A program made the translations under genes and the position numbers. From the NCBI GenBank assembly GCA_002699105.1, contig PABJ01000020.1:1-41259 (forward strand): a DNA stretch of 41,259 nucleotides. The letters run 5' to 3'. The notes under the pieces are model-generated. The model did not search any database. It was not told the origin of the DNA and saw only the letters and a list, made by a program, of their open reading frames with translations. Positions 24,677 through 32,733 of the stretch are shown in pieces. Source of the DNA: Ectothiorhodospiraceae bacterium (lineage in GTDB: Bacteria; Bacteroidota; Ignavibacteria; SZUA-365; GCA-2699105). Position 1 is the first letter of the stretch. Each line of letters opens with the position of its first letter.

Positions 24677-26479
24677 CTATTGCGATAGCTGCATGATCTT
24701 CGTTCGTACAGTATCGACGGAACAACCGAACTCCCCGGCTTTTGAAAGAAGGCGTTTCGCGCCTTCGATCTTCCCGCCATCGACTAACATCAATCCTAAC
24801 TCCCGGTAAATCTCACAGACGGTTGGATCGGTTTCGAGCGCGCGAATGAAGTTTCTTTCTGCAAGCGCGTAGCGATGTTCTTCCCTGTATAGCTTTGCCA
24901 GGAAGTAATGCGGCCTCACCGACTCCGGAGCAAGCTTCCTTGCCCGGACAAGGTACGACTCAGCCTGCCTATAATTACCCAAATCAGTGTGGGCGACACC
25001 TGCAAACAACATCGCTTCCGGATATTCAGGTTTACGCGCCAGTGCTTTCGTGAAATACGTCAGCGCCGAGTCGGGGAGTTCCTCATGCAAATAGCACATA
25101 CCGATGTTGTGATAGGCGGTTGCGTATGCTGGTGTGACGGCTATAGTACGCTGAAAACACTCCCTCGCGTTGCCGTATTCACGGGTCAGCATGTAATGCG
25201 TACCGAGATTGTTGTTTGCAAGCGGATGGTATGGATCGTAGCGCAATGTATTTGTATACAGCGTCTCGTTACTCTCCCAAATCTGCACCTGTTGATAGCC
25301 CAGGGAACCATAAAGAAGAACTGCGATGATACCAACGGCCAGAGTAGCATACCGGGCGATGCGGTATTTACGAACCAATTCACTGATTCCCCAAATGAAC
25401 ATGATCGATAACCCGATCATCGGGATATAGGTGTACCTATCGGCCATCGACTGCGCTCCCACCTGTACCAAGCCGATAACAGGCAGCAAGGCCACCACAA
25501 AGATCATCCAGCCACTGAGGAACCAGGGATGCGATTTTCTGATGAGGAAACCGGCGATAATTGCACCCAGCAGGACCAATCCCGCGGCAATAAAAAGCAT
25601 AACAGAAGGGTTAAGCTCATGGAGATAGTACATTCCGAGTTCGGTGGGGACGACGATCTTCCCTATGTAGTTCAAATAGGAGACTGCCGCATGTTGGATA
25701 CGCTGCCAGAGAGAGAAATACTCGACAGATGTGACCGTACCGCCTTTCTGCTGCGCTATAATGGCGATGGCTGCTCCGAGAGCACTTAGAAGGAAGAACG
25801 GGATTTTGTCCAGAAGAAGGCGCTTCGCGTTATCCAGCAACGAACGAGATGAGGAGTATGTGTTCAGCGGCCAAATATCAAGGGCAATGAGCAATATCGG
25901 CTGCACGACTGCGATCGGTTTTGCTAGCAGTGCAAACAATGATGCAAGCAACGCAAGTATATAATATGCAGTATCACCGTTCTTGATTCTATAAGCTCGG
26001 TAAGCCAGGAACGAGAGAAGCATGAAAAAGAGGCTGAGGACGTCCTTCCGCTCTGATATCCATGCGACGCTCTCCACGTGCATCGGATGTATGGCGAAGA
26101 TCGCAGCGACGAAGAAGCTCTCCCAGCGGCGCTTCGTCGCCAGCACGAAGAATAGATAGATCAGCAGCGTGTTCGCCCAATGGAATACAACGCTTGTTAT
26201 ATGATGTCCACCCGGCGAAAGTCCATGAAGCTCTACATCGATGATATGCGACAGCCAGGCTAGGGGATGCCAGTTAAACACTTCCAGGCTCGTGAAAGCC
26301 CACACAAGTGTTTCTGCATTCAGCCCTTGCAGTGTCATGGGGTTTTCGTAGACGTAAAGATTATCGTCGAAACTTACGAAATAGAAATGCTGGACATTCC
26401 AATAGATCCCAATAACCATTGCGGTTAGGATGATCCCGGTCAAAATGTGGATCAGGCGATCTCTCGATAGGAGAGTCAT
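24677..26479 (-). CDS. Membrane glycosyltransferase with C-terminal TPR repeats (TMTC-like), second of a pair
   Basis: The 600-aa protein has about nine to eleven membrane helices (residues ~1-390) and then TPR repeats (~410-590). The N-terminal loops carry VSFDDNLYVYENP, FNWHPLAWLSHIID and AIHPMHVESVAWISERKDVL, motifs of TMTC/PMT-like GT-C glycosyltransferases that use polyprenyl-phosphate sugars. At least five TPR units can be traced (NNNLGTHYMLTREYGNARECF, YHNIGMCYLHEELPDSALTYF and others). It probably O-glycosylates exported proteins or envelope sugars. It overlaps the preceding paralog by 4 bases (ATGA) and ends 13 bases from the oxidoreductase gene on the other strand. Confidence 0.82.
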   Translation of the reverse strand: MTLLSRDRLIHILTGIILTAMVIGIYWNVQHFYFVSFDDNLYVYENPMTLQGLNAETLVWAFTSLEVFNWHPLAWLSHIIDVELHGLSPGGHHITSVVFHWANTLLIYLFFVLATKRRWESFFVAAIFAIHPMHVESVAWISERKDVLSLFFMLLSFLAYRAYRIKNGDTAYYILALLASLFALLAKPIAVVQPILLIALDIWPLNTYSSSRSLLDNAKRLLLDKIPFFLLSALGAAIAIIAQQKGGTVTSVEYFSLWQRIQHAAVSYLNYIGKIVVPTELGMYYLHELNPSVMLFIAAGLVLLGAIIAGFLIRKSHPWFLSGWMIFVVALLPVIGLVQVGAQSMADRYTYIPMIGLSIMFIWGISELVRKYRIARYATLAVGIIAVLLYGSLGYQQVQIWESNETLYTNTLRYDPYHPLANNNLGTHYMLTREYGNARECFQRTIAVTPAYATAYHNIGMCYLHEELPDSALTYFTKALARKPEYPEAMLFAGVAHTDLGNYRQAESYLVRARKLAPESVRPHYFLAKLYREEHRYALAERNFIRALETDPTVCEIYRELGLMLVDGGKIEGAKRLLSKAGEFGCSVDTVRTKIMQLSQ

Positions 26480-28518
26480 TCTGCAGCCTGTTTCGCTAAA
26501 GTAGAATCATCGACCGCAACAGGAGCACTCATCCCCAATGCAGGGCTGCGTTGTATGTACCCGTACTTCTCCGGCTCGACGAGCAAAGAACGGATACGGT
26601 TGTGCAGGCCTTCATTGCCCGGCGCCTGGCTCAGCGCCGTCGAGAAGCGCACCAGGGCGGAATCGTATTTCCCTTCCAGTACATTGATGTCTCCGAGGTA
26701 TTTGTGGGCAACGCTGTTGACGTGCCGGAGTTCGGTAGATCGCTGGAACATCGTTTTCGCCTGATCGTACTTGCCCATATCCAGAAAGACCAGCCCGAAA
26801 TTGTTGTATATGTCGTATAAATCGGGATCGACTTTTAGTGCTGCCGTCAGGAATTCAATAGCAAGATCGGCGCGGCCAGTTTTGAGGTAGTAGGACCCGA
26901 GGTTATTCAAGTGTAGCGCCGATGTAGGTTCAAGTTCAACCGCTCGTAAGAGATGTTTCTCAGCAAGCTCTGTACTATCTAATGCCATGTAGGTCTTCGC
27001 CAGATCACCGTGTGTATTCGACTGGGTCGAATCAACAGATAGTGAAGCTTTGTAGTACTGCCTTGCCAGATCGTACTCGCCTAATTCAAGATGAATCGAC
27101 CCGAGGTTGTGCATAACTTTCTTGGAACCCGGTTCCACTCTTAGAGCTGCCTCCGCGTAAGGCAGCGCCTTTTTGTATTCACGCGCGAGGATATAGTGCA
27201 CGGCCAAGTTGGCATTCGCTGTATGATTCGAAGCTGTGACATCTATTGCGTGGAGGTACAGCGTCTCATTGTTCTCCCATGTTTGAATCTGTTTCCATGA
27301 CGTGCCCACGAAAAACACCACCGCGAAGACAATGATTATAAACGAGGCATAGCGCACTGCTGCGTGTTTTCTGGCATATGTGCTGGCGAGAAGGACGATA
27401 AGAAAGAACAGCCCGATATGAGGGATATATACGTACCTGTCGGCCATGGCCTGAGAGCCGACCTGCATCAATCCGATTACAGGTACTAGCGTGCCGACGA
27501 AAAAGAACCATCCAACGGGGATATATGGGTGCGTTCGCCAATACCGAAGAGCCAATACTGCGATAGCAACCAAGCCGATCCCGATTCCCGCGATGAGCAA
27601 GGCATCGAATGATTGCGGATATGGGTAGAATATCGCAAGATCATGCGGGTAGAATGTTAGCCAAATGTATTTCCCATACGAGAGGATAGCGTTCTGAATG
27701 CGGTCGATGAGTAGTGCGCTGGCGCGATGCGTGTTGATAGCTCCATACCCGCTCTGTGCAATAACGGTAACGAATACGGATATTACCGTGAGTACAAAGA
27801 AGGGAATCTTTTCCGTGATCAGGTGTAGATTATCTCTACGAAAATAATGGGTGAAGAAACGCAGGATGCCACTTTTTTCGCCGGTATTCGTGCGCTGTAA
27901 TGGGTAGTAATCGAGGAGCAGGAGCACGAATGGCAAGGTCACGAGCATCGGCTTTGTCATCAGGCCCGCGGCATAAAGCAGCACTGCACCAACGTAATAC
28001 CAGGGTTTGTTCTCGCGCTTGGTATATAGTGCATACACCCAAATCGTCAAGAGGAAGAAAAGAGTACTGAGAACATCCTTTCGCTCAGAGATCCATGCGA
28101 CGGACTCAACGTGCGTTGGGTGAATCGCAAATAGTATCGCGATAATGTATGCTTCAATCTTTCGCCCGGTCAGCTGAAGAATCAGGAAGAACAGAAATAC
28201 AGCGTTCAGAGCATGAAGAAGAACGTTCGTTGTGTGAAATCCCCCAGCGACAAACCCACCGTACAGCTCATAGTCTATTAGGTACGAGAGCCAGGTGAGA
28301 GGATGCCAGTTTGCCATATGCAGTGTGGTAAATGCCCAGCCAACGGAGGAGAAGCTGAGCCCCTGCTCGATCTGTGGTGTTTGCAGCAAATACTCGACAT
28401 CGTCGAAATTTACGAAATCGTAGAAGCGGACGTTTTGGTAGAGTAACAGCGTCCCGAGGAACAGGAGGCCTGCTGCGAGCCAAACGAATTTGTTATATAC
28501 TTTACCGTCACCTGCCAT
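26476..28518 (-). CDS. Membrane glycosyltransferase with C-terminal TPR repeats (TMTC-like), first of a pair
   Basis: This ~680-aa paralog of the next gene has the same plan: GT-C-type membrane part with VNFDDVEYL, NWHPLTWLSYLIDYELYG and AIHPTHVESVAWISERKDVL, then six or so TPR units (for example MHNLGSIHLELGEYDLARQYY and YNNFGLVFLDMGKYDQAKTMF). The catalytic-site-like acidic pair (FDD) and the HPTHVES motif are conserved in both proteins. I chose the ATG at 28518 because GGGAG lies 6 bases before it; the ATG at 28536 sits right after the stop of the upstream methyltransferase without a ribosome site. It probably works together with the GT2 enzyme, which would make its lipid-linked donor. Confidence 0.82.
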   Translation of the reverse strand: MAGDGKVYNKFVWLAAGLLFLGTLLLYQNVRFYDFVNFDDVEYLLQTPQIEQGLSFSSVGWAFTTLHMANWHPLTWLSYLIDYELYGGFVAGGFHTTNVLLHALNAVFLFFLILQLTGRKIEAYIIAILFAIHPTHVESVAWISERKDVLSTLFFLLTIWVYALYTKRENKPWYYVGAVLLYAAGLMTKPMLVTLPFVLLLLDYYPLQRTNTGEKSGILRFFTHYFRRDNLHLITEKIPFFVLTVISVFVTVIAQSGYGAINTHRASALLIDRIQNAILSYGKYIWLTFYPHDLAIFYPYPQSFDALLIAGIGIGLVAIAVLALRYWRTHPYIPVGWFFFVGTLVPVIGLMQVGSQAMADRYVYIPHIGLFFLIVLLASTYARKHAAVRYASFIIIVFAVVFFVGTSWKQIQTWENNETLYLHAIDVTASNHTANANLAVHYILAREYKKALPYAEAALRVEPGSKKVMHNLGSIHLELGEYDLARQYYKASLSVDSTQSNTHGDLAKTYMALDSTELAEKHLLRAVELEPTSALHLNNLGSYYLKTGRADLAIEFLTAALKVDPDLYDIYNNFGLVFLDMGKYDQAKTMFQRSTELRHVNSVAHKYLGDINVLEGKYDSALVRFSTALSQAPGNEGLHNRIRSLLVEPEKYGYIQRSPALGMSAPVAVDDSTLAKQAAE

Positions 28519-28536
28519 GAAGAACTCCCGGTACAT

Positions 28537-29508
28537 TTAGGCAGGCTTTGCCCAATACTCCAATGTGCCGCCTCGCCCCATCATTGCTGTAATGATGCTG
28601 TATGGGAGGCCGGCTAAAGTTAGAACTGCCCCTAGAGCAAAAACTGAGGCTCGTGTGATGCCGCCAGTCTCTTTGTAGCGCATTCTTGCTTCAGGGGCGC
28701 GGATAAGATCGTAGAACATGTTGTAGGGCAGCCCCATAAGATTCATGACACTCTGCACGAAACCGAATACGTCTTGCTCAATAGAAAGAGTTCTCTCTTT
28801 GATGATGGAGAAGTTGCTCTCATCGAGTGAGCGCTTCAGCGTCGCGGGGGAGAAATGTCCAAGATGCCGCGGTACGTCAATCGCGAACCACTGCTCTTTG
28901 CTCCAGGTCGACATTGCTCCGCCGAAGTTCGGGACTGCTAGAAGTAGCAATCCATTCTGCTTGGAAATTCTGCGCATTTCCCGCAAGGTTTCTTGATGTT
29001 CCGGCATGTGCTCCAACACATGATAGCATATAATAACATCGAAGTGTTCGTCAGGGAACTGACAATCTGCGAGGTTGGGAGTATTGTATACCGTCACACC
29101 GAAGTTATTCACCGTTGTTTCTGCCATCGATGCGGAATACTCAGTCCCGAACGCTTCCCATCCTCTGCGAGCTAATTCCGCGAGGAGGGTACCGCGACCG
29201 CTTCCTACCTCCAGAACTCGCCCTGCCATATCGAAATGCGATGTAACAGCATCGGCAATTCTGGTGCGGAAATACTGGACTACTTTTTCGAGCGATGTAT
29301 TAAAGCGTTTGCCTTCAGAGCCGTAATATGATTCGGGGTAGTAGCTGCCTAAGGATTCACCATTTGGGCGGGGAGATGTGACGACATGTCCGCATCCAAC
29401 GCATTTTTGCAATGAAAAACGCTCGCCGCTGTAGTGATCTTCCGCATCGTATACCTTCGTGAAGTCACTGTCTCCGCAAATACAGCATGTATCGACAGAT
29501 ACCATCAT
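28537..29508 (-). CDS. SAM-dependent methyltransferase with N-terminal zinc ribbon
   Basis: The 323-aa protein starts with a CxxC...CxxC zinc-binding segment (CCICGDSDF and KCVGCGHVV), followed by PRP, a common lead-in of sugar C-methyltransferases. The class I SAM domain shows motif I VLEVGSGRG (~98-106), the acidic residue at GTEYS, and the post-motif VIICYHVLEHMPEHQETLREMRR. It probably methylates a sugar or lipid-linked intermediate. The C-terminal ~70 residues contain a hydrophobic segment (ALGAVLTLAGLPYSIITAMMG) that may sit at the membrane. It overlaps the upstream GT2 gene by 4 bases. Confidence 0.87.
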   Translation of the reverse strand: MMVSVDTCCICGDSDFTKVYDAEDHYSGERFSLQKCVGCGHVVTSPRPNGESLGSYYPESYYGSEGKRFNTSLEKVVQYFRTRIADAVTSHFDMAGRVLEVGSGRGTLLAELARRGWEAFGTEYSASMAETTVNNFGVTVYNTPNLADCQFPDEHFDVIICYHVLEHMPEHQETLREMRRISKQNGLLLLAVPNFGGAMSTWSKEQWFAIDVPRHLGHFSPATLKRSLDESNFSIIKERTLSIEQDVFGFVQSVMNLMGLPYNMFYDLIRAPEARMRYKETGGITRASVFALGAVLTLAGLPYSIITAMMGRGGTLEYWAKPA

Positions 29509-30302
29509 TGATGCGATAGGTTGGTCGCTTTTAGATCCTGGGCTATGCTCTCCTCGGACTCACGAAATATCTGTGCCTTCCCTAGTCCGATCTTCGAGAA
29601 AAAGAAGCTCATTGCTGTTCCCAGACAGCCAAATCCGTATTTCACACTCCGGTAGAAATTGATAGAGGATGCTTCTGTGAAATACTTGGTTGGACAGCTC
29701 ACTTCTGCAATTGTATAATTCTTCCAGAGTATTTGCGCGAGCATTTGATTATCGAACACGAAATCGTTTGAGTCGCGTTCGAAATCGATATCCTGGAGTA
29801 ATTTCCGGGAGAACGCGCGGTAGCCTGTATGATACTCAGAGAGCTTTGCTCCCATGAGGATATTCTCCGTGAGTGTAAGGAAGCGGTTGGCGATATATCG
29901 CCACCAGGGCATACCGCCTTTGAGAGCATAGCCGCCCAGTACGCGCGATGCGAGAACGCAGTCGTACAGGCCATTGCCGATCAGCGCTGCCATTGAAGGG
30001 ATAAGTTTCGGTGTGTATTGATAGTCCGGATGGACCATAATAACGATATCACCGCCATGCTCGACTGCTAATCTGTAGCATGACTTCTGATTTCCCCCAT
30101 AGCCGAGGTTTTTATCATGCACATAGACGAGAGTGTTTGGAAGCTGCGATGCAACCTGCTTCGTTTCGTCCTTGCTGCAGTCGTCAACGACAATGACGAG
30201 ATCCACGATCTCTTGCTGCATGACTTCTTCATATGTTCGGGTTAACGTTTGGGCGGCATTGTATGCCGGCATCACGACGATGACTTTTTTGTTCTTATAC
30301 AT
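29505..30302 (-). CDS. Family 2 glycosyltransferase (polyprenyl-phosphate hexosyltransferase-like)
   Basis: The 265-aa GT-A enzyme shows VMPAYNAAQTL, the nucleotide-binding VVDDCSKDET, and the VMVHPDYQYTPKLI segment in which the DxD-like metal site is HPDY-type, as in DPM1/dolichyl-phosphate mannosyltransferase-like bacterial enzymes; NRFLT and GYRAFSRKLL also fit. It should transfer a hexose from a nucleotide sugar to polyprenyl phosphate at the membrane. It has no membrane segments at the C-terminus. It is first in the operon with the methyltransferase and two TPR glycosyltransferases. ATG 30302 is the likely start; a TTG four codons upstream also exists, with no clear ribosome site for either. 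Confidence 0.87.
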   Translation of the reverse strand: MYKNKKVIVVMPAYNAAQTLTRTYEEVMQQEIVDLVIVVDDCSKDETKQVASQLPNTLVYVHDKNLGYGGNQKSCYRLAVEHGGDIVIMVHPDYQYTPKLIPSMAALIGNGLYDCVLASRVLGGYALKGGMPWWRYIANRFLTLTENILMGAKLSEYHTGYRAFSRKLLQDIDFERDSNDFVFDNQMLAQILWKNYTIAEVSCPTKYFTEASSINFYRSVKYGFGCLGTAMSFFFSKIGLGKAQIFRESEESIAQDLKATNLSHQ

Positions 30303-30361
30303 GGCACAACACAACTTGGAGTGTTATGGGAAATGATTTCATTCTGCTCACATCAAAACAT

Positions 30362-30383
30362 AAAAAAATCCCTTGCGGGATTT
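30362..30383 (-). terminator. Terminator of the second pilin gene
   Basis: On the minus strand AAATCCC-GCAA-GGGATTT is followed by further T (seven in a row). It lies 30 bases after the pilin stop (30413) and separates the pilin unit from the glycosyltransferase operon. Confidence 0.82.
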
Positions 30384-30412
30384 ATGTAGAAAAATCGGAC
30401 CGATTGTAATTA

Positions 30413-30829
30413 TTACCAACCAGCGTATACAGGGTCTTCCATCTTCGCCGGGCGCACAACAATCGTACAGGTGAGTTCAGTACCCCCGCCGTCCCGCTCA
30501 AACTTTGAGTAGCCCACGATGGTGCATACATCACCGTTTCCAGTGACCTCATAGATTCCGTTATCGTTCTCTCCCTTGCCACTAAGGTTCGCGTACATGC
30601 CGACATCTTGGATTGTTATCCCATCAAACGACTGCCCACCTCCGCCAAGCATGGGGTCTTTTTGGTAATACCCTTGTGCCGCGGACGCAATTTTAATGCA
30701 GTCGTGCGTGACGGCATCCTTATTCGCGAGCTCGAGTCCGTTAACGAAAGCAGGAAATGCACCGATGACGATGGCAATTCCGACGATTATTACACCGAGC
30801 ACGATAAGTAAAAGTTGTTGTTGACCCAT
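30413..30829 (-). CDS. Atypical pilin-like protein (second paralog)
   Basis: This 138-aa protein is a homolog of the one at 20681-21076: the same start MGQQQLLLIVLGVIIVGIA, the same ANKDAVT-x-D segment, the ASAAQGYYQK stretch and the MLGGGGQSF linker. The C-terminal beta domain differs: it contains two Cys (CTIVGY and CTIVV) plus another in HDCIK, so a disulfide like that of type IV pilins is possible, and it ends in YAGW against YSGY. It has its own promoter module, a ribosome site (GAGGTACACG before ATG) and a terminator. A minor pilin, or an alternative major pilin used in other conditions, fits best. It lies downstream of the histidine kinase gene. Confidence 0.82.
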   Translation of the reverse strand: MGQQQLLLIVLGVIIVGIAIVIGAFPAFVNGLELANKDAVTHDCIKIASAAQGYYQKDPMLGGGGQSFDGITIQDVGMYANLSGKGENDNGIYEVTGNGDVCTIVGYSKFERDGGGTELTCTIVVRPAKMEDPVYAGW

Positions 30830-30880
30830 CGTGTACCTCTATATCATTGATCGCAGCACGCTTGTACCGCTACTGTTGCC

Positions 30881-30916
30881 CAAATATACTCTCATATCCT
30901 TACGGGAATCTTAACC
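30881..30916 (-). promoter_or_regulatory. Pilin promoter module, copy C
   Basis: The minus-strand module is GGTTAAGATTCCCGTAAGG (30916-30898), nine bases, then TATATTTG (30888-30881), a full TAnnTTTG element. It matches copy B at 16 of 19 positions in the upstream block and ends 51 bases before the pilin ATG. No TTTG stands 19 bases upstream, so an activator or alternative sigma factor may replace the -33 contact. Confidence 0.5.
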
Positions 30917-30970
30917 GGACATTACACCTCTGAAAGAAATGTCTAGCTCGATGCAATATGTGCAATACCC

Positions 30971-32041
30971 CTATGCAGATTCGCGTACAACTGTTTCAGC
31001 CAGTGGGAGTTTAATGATGAATTCGCTTCCTTTACCTTCCTCACTAAACAGGGTTATCGCCCCTCCATGGGTTTCGATGATCCAGCGGACGATATACAGT
31101 CCCAGCCCGGTCCCTCCGAGCGACCGACTGTGCTCTTTGTCGACTCTGTAGAATCGCTCGAAGACTTTCGCTTGTTCTGCTTTTGGAATACCAATACCTG
31201 TGTCCCGTATGCTGATAATCGCATCATCTTCTTCGGTGAACAACGAGACTATGACACTGCCATTTTCAACGTTGTACTTCACTGCATTATCGACAAGATT
31301 CAACAGCACCCGCCGAAGCCTGAGTGCATCGCCGCGAATGTGTGCATCTTCGATGCGTTCAATTGTAAAGGAAACATTCGACTGCGTCGTGAACATCTCT
31401 GCTTCATCTGCAAACTCTTCAATGAAAGCCCTTAGGTCGATCTCATGATCTTCCATATTCACCTGGCCGATCTGCGATTTTGCGACAAGTAGCAGATCGT
31501 CGATGATCCGGGAAAGCCGAATGACTTCTTCCAACAGCGATCCCAGAATTTCCTGGTACTGCTCGGTGGATTTCGGATGACGAAGAGCAAGCTCGATCTC
31601 ACCGCGTATGATTGTCAAGGGTGTCCGGAGTTCGTGGGAAGCGCTAACAGAGAAGTGTTGAATCTGCTCATACGCTTCGTGCATTTTATCGACCGAGCTG
31701 CGGATCGATGAGATCTTGTCCTGGAATTCCTCCTCCAGGATTGCTGTGGAGAGCGGCGGTGATTCTATTGCTTGTGGGGAGATTTTGTACTTCGAACGGT
31801 GAAGCTGCTCGGATATGAAGAAGCCCACGGTGTAAGAGAAGAATGCACCGACAGGTACGAAGATCAATCCGACGGCAATGAATGTTTGCCTGAAGTAATC
31901 CATCATGTCCTGCGTCATGATTTGCAAAGATGAAAAATGGTATGTAAACACCGCAATGATGAGGCCCGTCACCATGAGTACGACCGCAAAGATCGTGGTT
32001 CCGTAGATGAGGGAGAAGCGGAGTTTTAGCCCAATGATCAT
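30971..32041 (-). CDS. Membrane sensor histidine kinase
   Basis: The 356-aa protein has two membrane helices (about 10-32 and 51-73), with only a short loop between them and thus almost no periplasmic domain. It then shows HisKA with the phosphorylated His in SHELRTPLT, and HATPase_c with the N box NLVDNAVKYN, G1 DTGIGIP, F box FERFYR and G2 GGTGLGLYIV. All catalytic motifs are intact. It overlaps the upstream response regulator gene by 4 bases and forms a two-component pair with it. The signal may be membrane or envelope state. The gene precedes the second pilin gene, so control of that gene is possible, by inference. Confidence 0.93.
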   Translation of the reverse strand: MIIGLKLRFSLIYGTTIFAVVLMVTGLIIAVFTYHFSSLQIMTQDMMDYFRQTFIAVGLIFVPVGAFFSYTVGFFISEQLHRSKYKISPQAIESPPLSTAILEEEFQDKISSIRSSVDKMHEAYEQIQHFSVSASHELRTPLTIIRGEIELALRHPKSTEQYQEILGSLLEEVIRLSRIIDDLLLVAKSQIGQVNMEDHEIDLRAFIEEFADEAEMFTTQSNVSFTIERIEDAHIRGDALRLRRVLLNLVDNAVKYNVENGSVIVSLFTEEDDAIISIRDTGIGIPKAEQAKVFERFYRVDKEHSRSLGGTGLGLYIVRWIIETHGGAITLFSEEGKGSEFIIKLPLAETVVRESA

Positions 32042-32715
32042 AGTTCGGGATCTCTGACAACATATCCAACGCCGCGAATTGTATGGATAAGCTTCGGATC
32101 GAACGGTTCATCCACTTTCTTGCGCAGCCGCGTCATATACACGTCCAAAACGTTCGTATCGCTATCGAATGTCACTTCCCAGATGTGTTCGATGATCGAA
32201 GATCGTGTCATGACGATGTTTTTATTGCGCAGCAGATATTCGAGGAGTTTGAACTCCTTCGCCGTAAGATCGATCATACTTTCGCCGCGTTTAACGCTGT
32301 GCTGCATTTGATCGAGTGTCAGATCGGCAGCGGTCAGAACATTAAATTGTTTATCTGAGTTTGCGCGCCGCACTAAAGATCGAATCCTGGCGATGCATTC
32401 GGCAAGCGCGAACGGTTTTGTCATGTAATCGTCTGCACCGAGATTCAATCCTTCGAGCTTGGTCTCCAGCTGACCTCGTGCTGTGAGGATCAGAACGGGC
32501 GTATTGCTTTCTTTCCGTATCTCCTTTAGCACCTCAATGCCATTTTTTTTCGGAAGCATGAGATCGAGAATGATCGCATCGTAATCTTCGGTTAAGGCCA
32601 GGAATGCGCCTTGCTCTCCGTCGTGTGCAGTGTCGACGGTAAACATCTCTTCCTCGAAGCCTTGTTTCAGGAAGGAGCAAACCTTTTGTTCATCTTCTAC
32701 GATCAGGAGTTTCAT
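32038..32715 (-). CDS. OmpR-family response regulator
   Basis: This 225-aa two-domain regulator has a receiver domain with acidic residues EDE near 7-9, phospho-acceptor D51 (ILDLMLPKKNG), T80 in VLILTARG, and K102 in MTKPFA. It is followed by a winged-helix DNA-binding domain (LTAKEFKLLEYLL, then DVYMTRLRKKVDEP and IRGVGYVV). It should activate or repress genes upon phosphorylation by the kinase whose gene overlaps it. It follows the GAF/PAS gene by 18 bases and is probably in the same transcription unit. Confidence 0.94.
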   Translation of the reverse strand: MKLLIVEDEQKVCSFLKQGFEEEMFTVDTAHDGEQGAFLALTEDYDAIILDLMLPKKNGIEVLKEIRKESNTPVLILTARGQLETKLEGLNLGADDYMTKPFALAECIARIRSLVRRANSDKQFNVLTAADLTLDQMQHSVKRGESMIDLTAKEFKLLEYLLRNKNIVMTRSSIIEHIWEVTFDSDTNVLDVYMTRLRKKVDEPFDPKLIHTIRGVGYVVRDPEL

Positions 32716-32733
32716 ATCTGAACCTTGTCTCAG

